Position numbers and translations under genes: made by a program. A DNA stretch of 41,869 nucleotides. Origin: a bacterium (GTDB lineage Bacteria; Bacteroidota; Ignavibacteria; Kapaibacteriales; UBA2268). The first letter of the stretch is position 1. Each line of letters begins with the position of its first letter. Location: positions 1-41,869 of the forward strand of contig JAUIIX010000025.1 in NCBI GenBank assembly GCA_030431515.1, in the 5' to 3' direction. Below, piece after piece: positions 24,734 through 33,813 of this stretch. Under the pieces are notes generated by a model. That model ran no database searches, was not told where the DNA came from, and was given only the letters and a program-made list of their open reading frames with translations.

Positions 24734-25138
24734 CTAATTATTTATAAATATAATGAAATCAGAATATGTAATAAATTTAATACCTTTATATTCTTTTTCG
24801 ACTAATAAGTCTTTGTCACCTGTAATAATAAATTCAGCATTAGATTCAGTAGCAATTTCGATAAGATAATCATCTTTAGGGTCTCTAAGAAATTTTAGTT
24901 TATTTGGTATAGATACGAAATTAAAGTTGTACTTAAATAAGAAAATCAAATTATTTACATCTTCTTTTGATATATATTTGATTAGTTTTGGTTTTTGAAA
25001 AGTATTAATTAGTTCTAAGAGTTGTTTTTTACTAGTGAAAACTTCTATATTATTTTGTTCTATCAAAGTAAAAATATTTTCAAAAGATTTGCCAAGTTAG
25101 TAACTTACCCAAATATTAGTATCAATTACTACTTTCAT
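24734..25138 (-). pseudogene. PIN-domain toxin with an in-frame stop codon
   Basis: Reading from ATG at 25138: MKVVIDTNIWVSY, then TAA at 25099-25097 (codon 14), then LGKSFENIFTLIEQNNIEVF and on to 24734, 134 codons in all without the final stop. The N-terminal VIDTN carries the first metal-binding Asp of a PIN ribonuclease. The later DPKDDYLIEIA and ITGDKDLL carry the others. The frame resumes with an internal ATG at 25066 (110 codons), but that product would lack the first Asp and strand. One base change from a Leu codon (TTA) would give this stop. Confidence 0.82.
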
Positions 25139-25340
25139 ATATTTCTTTCCTACTTTCCTTAACTAAACTTAAAATTTCCTCTTCAGAAATATCTATATTT
25201 TTATTTCTTGTGATGAAATTGTTTAACCAACGATTTTTATTAATATCGTTTAAGTATGAAATTAAATCATCAAATTCATTTTTGTTTAAATTTGATACTT
25301 CATTTTTAATTCTATTTAATTTATCAATTGTTGTTTCCAT
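25122..25340 (-). CDS. Antitoxin of a PIN-domain toxin-antitoxin pair
   Basis: A 72-residue acidic-basic helical protein (METTIDKLNRIKNEVSN... EEILSLVKESRKEIYESSN). It lies directly upstream of the PIN gene and overlaps it by 17 bases, the usual arrangement. The C-terminal SEEEILSLVKESR helix is the expected toxin-binding part. It appears intact while its toxin is interrupted. Confidence 0.7.
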   Translation of the reverse strand: METTIDKLNRIKNEVSNLNKNEFDDLISYLNDINKNRWLNNFITRNKNIDISEEEILSLVKESRKEIYESSN

Positions 25341-25477
25341 AATATTATCAACGAAATTAGATATTATTTATTTTTTTGATTTGTATAAAGTAAAATTTAA
25401 ATATATGTTTTAAAATATTCATAGTCTATAAAACGTTTACTTAATTAAGTTATTTTAACTTTCTAATTTTTCAATTC

Positions 25478-25582
25478 CACTCGAAATGATAAAGCTAGAC
25501 TCTGAATGACATTGATATTTTTATGGATTCATCGCTTCGCTCTGAATGAAAAGAGTTTTTACAGTTTTATTGCAGTGATTTT
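25478..25582 (+). repeat. Dispersed intergenic repeat, copy F (partly decayed)
   Basis: Contains the right arm of the first hairpin (GACTCTGAATGAC), a changed linker, the second hairpin GATTCATCGCTTCGC-TCTGAATGA at about 25527-25549, and a TTTACAGTTTTATTGCAGTG tail. It sits in the spacer 25341-25740, which otherwise looks empty. Confidence 0.75.
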
Positions 25583-25740
25583 TTTATGTTTTTGGGATAA
25601 TTTTGTAATTTTTTACTTGAAGGAATTAGGTAAAATTTTAAAAAAATGATTTTAATGAGTTTTTTCTAATCGTGTAAATTAAAAAATATATAGATATAAG
25701 GAAATAGGTATTATCGAATTTGAAAGTAAATTAAAAATAA

Positions 25741-25772
25741 TTTGCATTATATCTAAAATATACTTAATTTTG
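25741..25772 (+). promoter_or_regulatory. Bacteroidota-type promoter of the tRNA-Arg/SRP RNA region
   Basis: TTTG at 25741-25744, a 20-base spacer, and TAATTTTG at 25765-25772, matching the TTTG/TAnnTTTG consensus known for Bacteroidota primary sigma factors. The tRNA begins 14 bases later. Confidence 0.6.
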
Positions 25773-25785
25773 TAATCTATTTTAT

Positions 25786-25859
25786 GCGCCGGTAGCTCAG
25801 CTGGATAGAGCAACAGCCTTCTAAGCTGTGGGTCATAGGTTCGAATCCTATTCGGCGTA
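25786..25859 (+). tRNA. tRNA-Arg (anticodon TCT)
   Basis: A 74-base cloverleaf: acceptor GCGCCGG pairing with TCGGCGT (G-T pairs at both ends), D arm with AGCTCAGCTGGATAGAGC, anticodon stem ACAGC/GCTGT around CTTCTAA (anticodon TCT, AGA codons), T arm ATAGG-TTCGAAT-CCTAT, discriminator A. CCA is not encoded. Confidence 0.95.
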
Positions 25860-25875
25860 CTAATCTAAAAAACTT

Positions 25876-25968
25876 GAGTCAAGCTAAGTGGCTAAGACAA
25901 ACCCAACTCCGTCAGGTCTGGAAGGAAGCAGCGGTCAGTTTGCTCTTAGGGTGCTGGCTTGACTTTTT
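25876..25968 (+). ncRNA. ffs: Signal recognition particle RNA (4.5S type)
   Basis: The conserved domain IV is seen as GTCAGGTCTGGAAGGAAGCA then GCGGTCA at about 25911-25936, with the GGAA tetraloop and the Ffh-binding asymmetric loop. The ends pair as GTCAAGC (25878-25884) with GCTTGAC (25957-25963), followed by a T run that should act as terminator. It binds Ffh and guides ribosomes making exported proteins to the membrane. It lies 16 bases after the tRNA and just before RNase G. Confidence 0.93.
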
Positions 25969-25985
25969 TATTTTTTAAAGGTTCT

Positions 25986-27575
25986 ATGAAAAAAGATATT
26001 CTTGTCAATTCTTCGGTCAATCAAGTTAGAGCTTGTATAACTGAAGACGGAGACATAGCCGAGTATTTTATAGAGTTTCCAGAAAAAGAAAGAATTGTTG
26101 GGAATGTTTATTTAGGAAAGGTTACGAATGTAGTACAAGGAATTAATGCTGCATTCATAAATATAGGTTTTGGTTCTGATGCTTTTTTACATTTCTCTGA
26201 CGTTGATGAATCTTTAGAAAGTTCTGTTATCCTCGAAGAAGATGATGATGACGATGAAGAAGAAATTGAAGATAAGTCGAAAAAAGGAAAAGGTAAAAAG
26301 AAAGAAAGTACCGCAAAATTTTCTACTAAAAGATCAGGCGATGTTCAGATAAATATTGCCAAAGGTCAGGATATTGTTGTCCAAGTTACTCGTGAGGCCT
26401 ACTCCACTAAAGGTGTTAAGGTTACTTCCAAAATTGCCATCCCCGGTAGATACTTAGTACTTATGCCTTATGATAAATTGCTGGGTGTATCTAAAAAAAT
26501 CAAATTTTTTAAAGAAAGAAAACGCTTAAGATATGATGCCCGTCAATTTATTGGACATGAGTATGGTTGTATTATGCGTACTGCTGCTCGTGGTAAGACT
26601 AAAGAAGAATTGGAAAATGATTGGGAATATCTTAAATCTGTTTGGGTTGAAATTGAAAAGAAAATCAAAGGAAGTAAATCTCCTGCTTTAGTTTACAAAG
26701 ATATGACTTTAACTAAGACTTTAGTACGTGATATGTTTGACAGTAGCGTTGAGAATTTTATTGTTGATTCGAAACCAATTTATACTGAAATTACTAATTA
26801 TCTTAAATGGATTTCTCCGCATTTACTTGAAAAAGTTTCTTTTTATAATAAGCCGAAACCTATTTTTGAATATTTTAATGTTGAAAGAGATGTTAATAAT
26901 ATTTATAAAAGAACAGTAAGACTTAAAAGTGGTGGCTCTATTGTTATTGACCAAGCTGAAGCTATGGCTGTGGTAGATGTTAACTCTGGTAGATCAACAG
27001 ATTCTCATCAAGAATTGACTGCTTTGAATACTAATATGGAAGCACTTTACGAAATCTGTAAACAAATTAGATTACGTGATATGGCTGGTATGATTGTCAT
27101 TGATTTTATTGATATGACTATTGAGAATAATAAGAAGAAATTATTTAATGAAGCGAAAAGAATTTTATCTCGTGATAAAGCTAAGACTGTTGTTTTCCCT
27201 CTTACTCAACTTGGTTTGCTTCAAATTACCAGACAAAGAATTAATCAAAATATAACTGAAAAAGTTAGTGAAGTATGCCCTACTTGTAAAGGTGCGGGTA
27301 CTATTACTTCTCCAGCAATGACATTGAATGATTTGGAAATGTGGATTAAAAACTTTAAATCTGAGTCTAATGAGTTTAGATTATTGATTAGAGTTCATCC
27401 TACTCTTGCTGATGAATTAATGCAAGGGACTATTACTAAATTATCAAAATTGATGTTTAAATACTTCCTTAGAATTAAATTATTGCAAGATGATTCAATT
27501 CCTTTAAACCAATTTCGTGTCTTTAGCGTCAAAACACAAAAGGAAATTACAAAAGAATATTTAAGTAATGGTTAA
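25986..27575 (+). CDS. rng: Ribonuclease G/E family endoribonuclease
   Basis: Single-strand endoribonuclease for rRNA maturation and mRNA decay. With the ATG at 25986 (AAAGG 4 bases before; an upstream start at 25959 would overlap the SRP RNA) it has 529 residues. An S1-type domain near the start (GNVYLGKVTNVVQGINAAFINIGFG) is split by an acidic-then-basic low-complexity insert (about 84-120, EEDDDDDEEE...KKGKGKKK). The catalytic part shows AMAVVDVNSGR and MIVIDFIDM, with the two metal-binding Asp, and the zinc-link motif CPTCKGAG (about 430). It ends about 85 residues after the zinc link and lacks the long degradosome tail of RNase E. It overlaps dxr by 8 bases. Confidence 0.93.
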   Translation: MKKDILVNSSVNQVRACITEDGDIAEYFIEFPEKERIVGNVYLGKVTNVVQGINAAFINIGFGSDAFLHFSDVDESLESSVILEEDDDDDEEEIEDKSKKGKGKKKESTAKFSTKRSGDVQINIAKGQDIVVQVTREAYSTKGVKVTSKIAIPGRYLVLMPYDKLLGVSKKIKFFKERKRLRYDARQFIGHEYGCIMRTAARGKTKEELENDWEYLKSVWVEIEKKIKGSKSPALVYKDMTLTKTLVRDMFDSSVENFIVDSKPIYTEITNYLKWISPHLLEKVSFYNKPKPIFEYFNVERDVNNIYKRTVRLKSGGSIVIDQAEAMAVVDVNSGRSTDSHQELTALNTNMEALYEICKQIRLRDMAGMIVIDFIDMTIENNKKKLFNEAKRILSRDKAKTVVFPLTQLGLLQITRQRINQNITEKVSEVCPTCKGAGTITSPAMTLNDLEMWIKNFKSESNEFRLLIRVHPTLADELMQGTITKLSKLMFKYFLRIKLLQDDSIPLNQFRVFSVKTQKEITKEYLSNG

Positions 27576-28722
27576 AAAGATAAGTATATTAGGATCTACG
27601 GGATCTATAGGGACACAAACATTAGATGTAATCAGACAGTATAATGATATGTTTGAAGTTAACCTGTTAACCACAAACTCTAATATTGATTTGTTATATC
27701 AACAAATTTTGGAATTTAAACCAAAAAAAGTTTTAATAAATAATGAAACGAAATATAATGAGTTTCAAGATTTATATAAGGTTGATTGCGAAGTTTTTGG
27801 CGGTCGAGAAGATTTACTTTCCCTTTGCTCTGACAAGGAAACTGATTTATTAGTTTCTTCTTTGGTTGGTTTTTCTGGTGTTGAGCCGACTTTGAATGCT
27901 ATTAATAGTGGTGTAGATGTTGCCCTTGCTAATAAAGAATGTTTGGTTAGTGCTGGTAAGTTAATTACTAAATCGGCAAAGAAGAAAAATGTTAAAATCT
28001 ATGCTATTGATAGTGAGCATAACGCTATATTACAATGTCTTGTAGGTGAAGAAAGTTCATTTATCGAAAAATTGATTTTGACTGCTTCGGGTGGTCCTTT
28101 TAGGAGTTTAGAGAAGTCAAAATTTAAAGAAATAACTATTAAAGATGCTTTAAATCATCCAAATTGGTCGATGGGTAGTAAGATTACTATCGATTCTGCA
28201 AGTATGATGAATAAAGGTCTTGAAGTGATTGAAGCATATTGGCTATTTGGAATTTCGCCAGATAAGATTGATGTTTTGGTACACAAACAATCTATAATTC
28301 ATTCGATGGTACAATTTGTTGATGGTTCGGTGAAAGCACAATTAGGTTTACCTGATATGAGGGTGCCTATTTCTTATGCACTTACTTATCCAATGAGATT
28401 TAAACTTGATGTACCGAGATTAGATTTAGTAAAAATATCTGAATTAAATTTTGAGAAACCAGATTTAGAAAAGTTTGAATGTTTGAAATTAGCTTATTCT
28501 GTATTAAATGAAGATGCTACAAAAGCAATTATTTTAAATGCGGCAAATGAGATAGCTGTAGAATCATTTTTACAAGAGAAAATTAATTTTGTAGATATTC
28601 CAAAAGTGATTAGTGAAATGCTAAATAAAATATCTTCAAATAATTTAGAAGAATTGGAAGAAATAATTGAGTTAGATAGGAAAACAAGAGAGTTTACTTA
28701 TAACTATATTGGAAATAAATAA
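27568..28722 (+). CDS. dxr: 1-deoxy-D-xylulose 5-phosphate reductoisomerase
   Basis: Second step of the MEP isoprenoid pathway: DXP to MEP with NADPH and a divalent metal; cytoplasmic. The 384 residues are normal for the family. Seen in order: NADPH motif GSTGSIGTQTLDVI (7-20), ANKECLVSAG (about 120), the metal-binding IDSEHNAILQCL (about 148), ASGGPFR (about 172), HPNWSMGSKITIDSASMMNK (about 195-214) and LEVIEAYWLFG. Its ATG lies 8 bases inside the end of rng, so translation is coupled. Confidence 0.95.
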   Translation: MVKKISILGSTGSIGTQTLDVIRQYNDMFEVNLLTTNSNIDLLYQQILEFKPKKVLINNETKYNEFQDLYKVDCEVFGGREDLLSLCSDKETDLLVSSLVGFSGVEPTLNAINSGVDVALANKECLVSAGKLITKSAKKKNVKIYAIDSEHNAILQCLVGEESSFIEKLILTASGGPFRSLEKSKFKEITIKDALNHPNWSMGSKITIDSASMMNKGLEVIEAYWLFGISPDKIDVLVHKQSIIHSMVQFVDGSVKAQLGLPDMRVPISYALTYPMRFKLDVPRLDLVKISELNFEKPDLEKFECLKLAYSVLNEDATKAIILNAANEIAVESFLQEKINFVDIPKVISEMLNKISSNNLEELEEIIELDRKTREFTYNYIGNK

Positions 28723-28724
28723 TT

Positions 28725-30116
28725 ATGGAATTTTTATCAAGTATTTTTTATTTTATTATTGTAATTGCTATTTTAGTAGTAATTCATGAGTGGGGACATT
28801 ACATAGCAGCGAAAATGACTGGTATGCGTGCTGATGTTTTTGCACTTGGAATGGGAAAAAGACTATTTGGGTGGAATAAAAAAACTGGCTTTACTTTAGG
28901 AAACTTACCAGATGACTACGAGTATGATGGTACAACGGATTGGAGAGTATGCCTCTTCCCTATTGGTGGTTATGTTAAAATTCCAGGTATGGTAGATGAA
29001 TCAATGGATCCAGAGTTTTCGGACAAAGCTCCTAAAGATTATGAATTTAGATCAAAAAATACTTTTCAAAAAGCATTTGTTTTGTCTGCTGGTGTAATTA
29101 TGAATTTTCTACTTGCTGTGCTTATTTTTACTGGAATTAGATTTTTTCAAGATGAGTATAGAACTTTAACAAATGAAATTTCTTTTGTTCATGAAGAGAG
29201 TTTAGCAAGTTCTATTGGTTTACATGTATATGATAAAATTATTGAAATCAATGGCAAGAAAACAAATTATTGGGAAGATGTAATTCAGAATTTAACTATT
29301 GAGAATTTTGGTAGTGACTTAAATTTATTAATTGTTAGAGATAATGAGGAAATTGAATTTAACTTAAATCAAAAGAAAATAACGACTTTACTAACCGACA
29401 ATGATAAGTTGGAAAGAGGAATAAACAAAGCTATTGGAATTGAACCAGCTAATTGTGTAGTTGTTATTAATGATGTGTTGACTTTAGAGCCAGCAGGTAG
29501 AGCTGGGATTCAAGCTATGGATACTTTACTTAGTATTAATAATATTTATCTTACTTCTGCAAGTCAAATGATAAAAGTAATTGAGGAATCTGTTGGGACT
29601 TTATCATTAAAAATAAAACGAGGTGAAAGAATTTTAAATACTTTTGTTACTCCAAATCAAGAAACTAAAAAAATAGGAGTTTACCCTCAAACAGTTTATT
29701 TAGGTGAATTAGATAAAGTAGCTTATGGTTTTGGCGAATCAATATCTTATGGGTATAAGCAATCTGTTGGTTTAGTTGGATTAATTGTTACTTCATTTAG
29801 TGAGATATTTAGTGGAAATATTGCTTTTGATAAAGCCGTTGGTGGTCCAATAATGATTGCAAAACAATCAGCTAAAACTGCCGAAATGGGCTTAATAAGT
29901 TTTTTAATTTTTATAGCAAATTTGTCAATTTCACTTGCGTTGATTAATATATTACCAATACCCGCATTGGATGGTGGGCATTTGATAGTTGTATTAATTG
30001 AAGGAATTACAAGAAGAGAGTTATCTACTAAGGTAAAGATTGTAATTCAAAATGTAGGAATGGCAGTGTTGTTTATGTTTTTTATTTTTGTGATTTATAA
30101 AGATATAATGAGATAA
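28725..30116 (+). CDS. rseP: RseP-like site-2 (M50) membrane metalloprotease
   Basis: Intramembrane zinc protease, 463 residues. HEWGH at residues 21-25 supplies the zinc-binding histidines and catalytic Glu, and LPIPALDGGHL near residue 415 the third ligand (Asp). Two PDZ-like regions lie between (about 140-220 and 235-310), and there are about four hydrophobic segments. In other bacteria it cuts anti-sigma factors and cleared signal peptides. It begins 2 bases after dxr and its stop shares one base with the surE start; the dxr-rseP order is common. Confidence 0.92.
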   Translation: MEFLSSIFYFIIVIAILVVIHEWGHYIAAKMTGMRADVFALGMGKRLFGWNKKTGFTLGNLPDDYEYDGTTDWRVCLFPIGGYVKIPGMVDESMDPEFSDKAPKDYEFRSKNTFQKAFVLSAGVIMNFLLAVLIFTGIRFFQDEYRTLTNEISFVHEESLASSIGLHVYDKIIEINGKKTNYWEDVIQNLTIENFGSDLNLLIVRDNEEIEFNLNQKKITTLLTDNDKLERGINKAIGIEPANCVVVINDVLTLEPAGRAGIQAMDTLLSINNIYLTSASQMIKVIEESVGTLSLKIKRGERILNTFVTPNQETKKIGVYPQTVYLGELDKVAYGFGESISYGYKQSVGLVGLIVTSFSEIFSGNIAFDKAVGGPIMIAKQSAKTAEMGLISFLIFIANLSISLALINILPIPALDGGHLIVVLIEGITRRELSTKVKIVIQNVGMAVLFMFFIFVIYKDIMR

Positions 30117-30883
30117 TGGAAAAAGTAGATATATTAGTATGTAATGATGATGGAATAGATGCTCCTGGAATTAATGCCTTAGTAAATGCACTGAAAGATA
30201 TTGCCAATATAACGGTAGTTGCTCCTGATAGACAACAGTCTGCTGTAGGTCATGCTCTTACCTTATCAAGCCCATTGAGGGCTGTTCCTTTTCATAAGGA
30301 TGGAGAATTATTTGGATATGCGATTAATGGAACGCCTGCCGATTGTGTTAAAATTGGATTGAGTGGATTAATAAAAAAGAAACCTGACTTTGTAATATCT
30401 GGGATTAACCATGGTCAGAATACTGCAGTAAATATATTATATTCGGGTACTGTTTCGGCAGCTACTGAAGGTTATTTATCTGGAATAAAATCTATTGCTT
30501 TTTCATTAGCAAGTCATGATTATGATGCAGATTTTTCTGTGGCAATGAAATTTGTGAAAAGAATTGTTAAAAATTTGATTTCTAATAAATATGATGAAAA
30601 TTATTTATTAAATGTGAATATTCCTTATACAAATGAAAGAGAAATTAAAGGAATTAAGATTGTTCACCACTCTGACACTGTTTGGAAAGACAAATACGAA
30701 AAAAGAAAAGACCCATTCAATAGAGAATATTACTGGTTTGCTGGGGAATATAATATTGTAAATGAAGACCCTGATAGCGACGATAATGCTTTACAAAATA
30801 ACTACGTTACAATTACACCACTGCAATTCCAGATTACAGATTTTGATAAAATTGAAAAAATAAAATTTTTAGAAGATAAGTAA
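30116..30883 (+). CDS. surE: 5'/3'-nucleotidase SurE
   Basis: Metal-dependent phosphatase of nucleoside monophosphates. The 255-residue protein has ILVCNDDGIDAPGI (7-20) with the metal-binding Asp pair, SAVGHALTLSSPLR, NGTPADCVKIG and SGINHGQN, all conserved in SurE, and SGTVSAATEGYLSG. The ATG overlaps the stop of rseP (TAATG). Confidence 0.93.
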   Translation: MEKVDILVCNDDGIDAPGINALVNALKDIANITVVAPDRQQSAVGHALTLSSPLRAVPFHKDGELFGYAINGTPADCVKIGLSGLIKKKPDFVISGINHGQNTAVNILYSGTVSAATEGYLSGIKSIAFSLASHDYDADFSVAMKFVKRIVKNLISNKYDENYLLNVNIPYTNEREIKGIKIVHHSDTVWKDKYEKRKDPFNREYYWFAGEYNIVNEDPDSDDNALQNNYVTITPLQFQITDFDKIEKIKFLEDK

Positions 30884-30910
30884 TTAATTAATTTTTATTA
30901 ATTTTACCTT

Positions 30911-31243
30911 ATGGCAGAATACAAATTATTAAAAGATTTAGAAGTAGGAATGCTTATAGCCGAATCCATAATCAATAATTATGGACAATTGATGATTCCT
31001 AATGGTAGTACATTATCTGAAAAACATATAAAATTACTAAAAACGTGGAATATCAAAGGTGCTAAAATCAAATCTAGCGAAGATGAGCTTGTTTTTGTTA
31101 TTCCTGCTTTTATGAAAAAAGAATTGAGAGATAGAGTGTTGTCAAAATTTTCTAAACTAAGGTATTCTGAATTAAGTACTGAATTGTTTAATGACCTGAT
31201 TGAAATGGGTATTATTTATCACGCTAAGAAGTTAAAAAATTGA
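30911..31243 (+). CDS. Small signalling domain of HD-GYP/HDOD-associated type
   Basis: A 110-residue soluble protein. Residues 1-60 match the short domain often found ahead of HD-GYP or HDOD domains: LKDLEVGMLIAESIINNYGQ, then LMIPNGSTLSEKHIKLLKTW and NIKGAKI. The remainder is helical. It starts 27 bases after surE and its stop overlaps the TTG start of the HDOD gene, so both are made together and are probably partners. The molecular role is not known. Confidence 0.72.
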   Translation: MAEYKLLKDLEVGMLIAESIINNYGQLMIPNGSTLSEKHIKLLKTWNIKGAKIKSSEDELVFVIPAFMKKELRDRVLSKFSKLRYSELSTELFNDLIEMGIIYHAKKLKN

Positions 31244-32097
31244 AATTAATAAATAACATAATATCAAAAATTGATGACTTCCCTACGCTTCCAACTATTT
31301 ATACTAAGTTAAATGAAGTTACCTCAGATCCGAAGTCAACTGCTACTGATGTTGCTAATATAATTGCTCAAGATCAGGCATCTGCAACTAAAGTATTAAG
31401 ATTAGTAAATTCACCTGCATTTGGTTTTCAAAGAGCTGTAACTACTATTTCTCAAGCAGTTGTTTTATTAGGTTTTGATGAAATAAAAAATATTGTTCTT
31501 ACTATTTCGATTATAGATACTTTCAAAGATATTGGTAATAGTAATTATTTAAAACCTATTGATTTATGGAAGTATTCTATTGCAATGGGGATAGTATCAA
31601 GAGCAATAGCCGAAGATATTAAAGTTGAATCAAGCGAAAAAGTTTTCTTATGTGGAATTTTGCATGGAATTGGTAAGTTGTTATTTATGAAAATGCTTCC
31701 TGACTTATATGAGAAAGTATTATCTTATTCGTATGAAAATAAGGTATCTACCAGAGAAACTGAAGTAAAAATTATAGGAATGCACAATTCAACTGCTGGA
31801 AGATTACTTGCGGAAAAATGGAATTTACCACCAGACATTAAAAATGTAATTAAATTTTATAATATTGGTGATAATGGTGGCGAATTTGACTTAAATATTG
31901 CGATTGTTCATGTTGCATCAGTTGTTGTCGATATATTAGAATTAGGTAGTTCGGGCGAGTTCAAAGAACGTAGTATTAACCCTATGGCTTTTAATAAACT
32001 TGGTCTTTCTAATGATTTCTTTACAGAAAATTTATCAAGGATTTTAGCTGAATATAGAGAGTCTATTGATTTATTATTAATTTTAGATAAGAAGTAA
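31240..32097 (+). CDS. HDOD-domain signalling protein
   Basis: A 285-residue protein that begins with TTG, overlapping the stop of the previous gene (TTGA). It shows HDOD features in order: DDFPTLPTIYTKLNEV, IIAQDQASATKVLRLVNSP, TTISQAVVLLGFDEIKNIVL, and CGILHGIGKLLFMK with the remnant HD-type residues, then MHNSTAGRLLAEKWNLPP. HDOD proteins act in two-component or nucleotide-second-messenger networks without a proven enzymatic activity. The kinase follows after 3 bases. Confidence 0.9.
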   Translation: MKLINNIISKIDDFPTLPTIYTKLNEVTSDPKSTATDVANIIAQDQASATKVLRLVNSPAFGFQRAVTTISQAVVLLGFDEIKNIVLTISIIDTFKDIGNSNYLKPIDLWKYSIAMGIVSRAIAEDIKVESSEKVFLCGILHGIGKLLFMKMLPDLYEKVLSYSYENKVSTRETEVKIIGMHNSTAGRLLAEKWNLPPDIKNVIKFYNIGDNGGEFDLNIAIVHVASVVVDILELGSSGEFKERSINPMAFNKLGLSNDFFTENLSRILAEYRESIDLLLILDKK

Positions 32098-32100
32098 AAA

Positions 32101-33813
32101 ATGGAACTAAATAGCATCTTGCAAGAAAATAAAGATTTCGTAGAATCGGTTCAGATATTTTTATCTAAACCTAAGTACGGTTATCAATATTCTGATTTAT
32201 TTCAAGATGGTTTAGAAGTTTTTATCAAATCTCCTATTGCTGATTCTTGTTCTTTATTCTTAGTTGATGAGGAAGATTTTAATTTAGAACACCGACTTAC
32301 AATACCTGCCAAAGAAGAAGATAATCATAAAAAACTATTAGATATATTTATTGAAAAAGAAATTATAGGAATAACTCTTCACTCTGGTGAAGTATATTAT
32401 TATCAAAAAAATGAAATAAAAGATGTCGATAAAGATTATTTAATAATACCATTAGTTGTGTCTTGGGGAATAACTGGAATAGTTATTTTACAATTAAATG
32501 ATAACACAATGTTCGATGTTGTTGAATATATGACTATCTTTAAAATGCACGCTGGCTTATTCTCTTCTGCTATTGAACGATTTCAATTATTCTCTAATTT
32601 AAAAAATACTAAGGATGTATTAGATCAATCAGTTGCTATAAGAACTAAAAATTATGTTGATAAGGAAGATGATCTTAAAAATATAATTAATTTTCTTGAT
32701 ATTGGTATTTTAGTTATTGATGAATCTGATAAAATTATATTAGCAAATCCATACTTAAAAAAATTATTCGCTTTGGAACTTTCTGATGAATTATCAAATG
32801 ATAAGATACTTGAATTAAAAGAAATTGGGAAGTTTGGTAAGAATGAAAGTTTTATTATAAATTCTTTAAATGTAAAAATACCAGTAATATATAACATCTC
32901 AAATATTAAATTAAAGAATAATCCAGTTAAAATTATTTCTATTTTAGATATAAGCGAAAGAAAAGTTGCAGAAGATGCTTTACTTAAATTAAATAATGAA
33001 TTAGAACAAATAGTTAAGCAACGTACAAATGATCTTGAATTATCAGTTTCTAATTTGGAAAAAGAAGTTATCAGTAGAAAAAAAGCTGAAGAAGAAATTA
33101 GACATTTATTTGATAAAGAAAAAGAATTGAATCTACTTAAAACTAAATTTGTTCAAACTGTATCTCATGAATTAAGAACACCTCTAACTGTGATTCGTTC
33201 TACTGCTCAGTTAATTGAATTATATGATGATAAGTTATCTGCTGAAGATAAAAAGAAATATTTAAACAGAATATTAAACCAAGTTGATTCATTAACGGAT
33301 ATTATCCAAAATGTAAATATAGTAGAAAGCGAAGAGAAATACGATGAAGAAAACATAAGAGAAATTGAAATAATTAGTATTATCAATGATAGTATTGAAC
33401 ATTTTAATAGAATTCAAAATAAGAAAAATAATTTTGTAATTGAGTCTGAAAATAAAGAAGTATTTATTGAATTTGTTCCTAATTTATTTTCAGTAATGAT
33501 GACAAACCTTATTGGTAATTCAATTAAATTTTCGAATGCTGGCTCTAAAGTAGTAATCAATATTGAAATTGTTAACTCAAATGTTAATATTATAATAACA
33601 GATGAAGGAATTGGAATTCCTGAAAATAATTTAAAGAAAATATATGATGCCTTTTATAGAGGTGACAATGTAGGTGCTATTTCTGGCAGTGGTTTAGGTT
33701 TAAATGTTGTTAAATCTATTTTAAATAGTTTTAAAGGCAATATAGATATTGAGTCAGAAGAAAACAAAGGAACAAAAGTAAAAGTCACTATCCCTTTAAA
33801 ATATGAAAACTAA
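32101..33813 (+). CDS. Sensor histidine kinase with GAF-like and PAS domains
   Basis: A 570-residue cytoplasmic kinase without membrane segments. Residues about 20-175 look like a GAF domain. About 195-290 form a PAS-like domain (IINFLDIGILVIDESDKIIL ... ISILDISERKVAEDAL). A coiled coil follows (about 290-345), then HisKA with the phospho-accepting His356 in TVSHELRTPL, and a HATPase with NLIGNSIKFSN (N box), DEGIGIP (G1) and GSGLGLNVV (G2). It overlaps the next gene by 11 bases, which is its likely partner. Confidence 0.93.
   Translation: MELNSILQENKDFVESVQIFLSKPKYGYQYSDLFQDGLEVFIKSPIADSCSLFLVDEEDFNLEHRLTIPAKEEDNHKKLLDIFIEKEIIGITLHSGEVYYYQKNEIKDVDKDYLIIPLVVSWGITGIVILQLNDNTMFDVVEYMTIFKMHAGLFSSAIERFQLFSNLKNTKDVLDQSVAIRTKNYVDKEDDLKNIINFLDIGILVIDESDKIILANPYLKKLFALELSDELSNDKILELKEIGKFGKNESFIINSLNVKIPVIYNISNIKLKNNPVKIISILDISERKVAEDALLKLNNELEQIVKQRTNDLELSVSNLEKEVISRKKAEEEIRHLFDKEKELNLLKTKFVQTVSHELRTPLTVIRSTAQLIELYDDKLSAEDKKKYLNRILNQVDSLTDIIQNVNIVESEEKYDEENIREIEIISIINDSIEHFNRIQNKKNNFVIESENKEVFIEFVPNLFSVMMTNLIGNSIKFSNAGSKVVINIEIVNSNVNIIITDEGIGIPENNLKKIYDAFYRGDNVGAISGSGLGLNVVKSILNSFKGNIDIESEENKGTKVKVTIPLKYEN

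Noticed and set aside
10306-25099. Reassigned TAA codon (recoded genetic code)
   Set aside because: Many intact genes here end in TAA, and no long conserved gene contains an internal TAA, so the two toxin stops are best read as mutations.
25959-25985. RNase G starting at 25959
   Set aside because: That start would lie inside the terminal stem of the SRP RNA. The ATG at 25986 has AAAGG in the right place.
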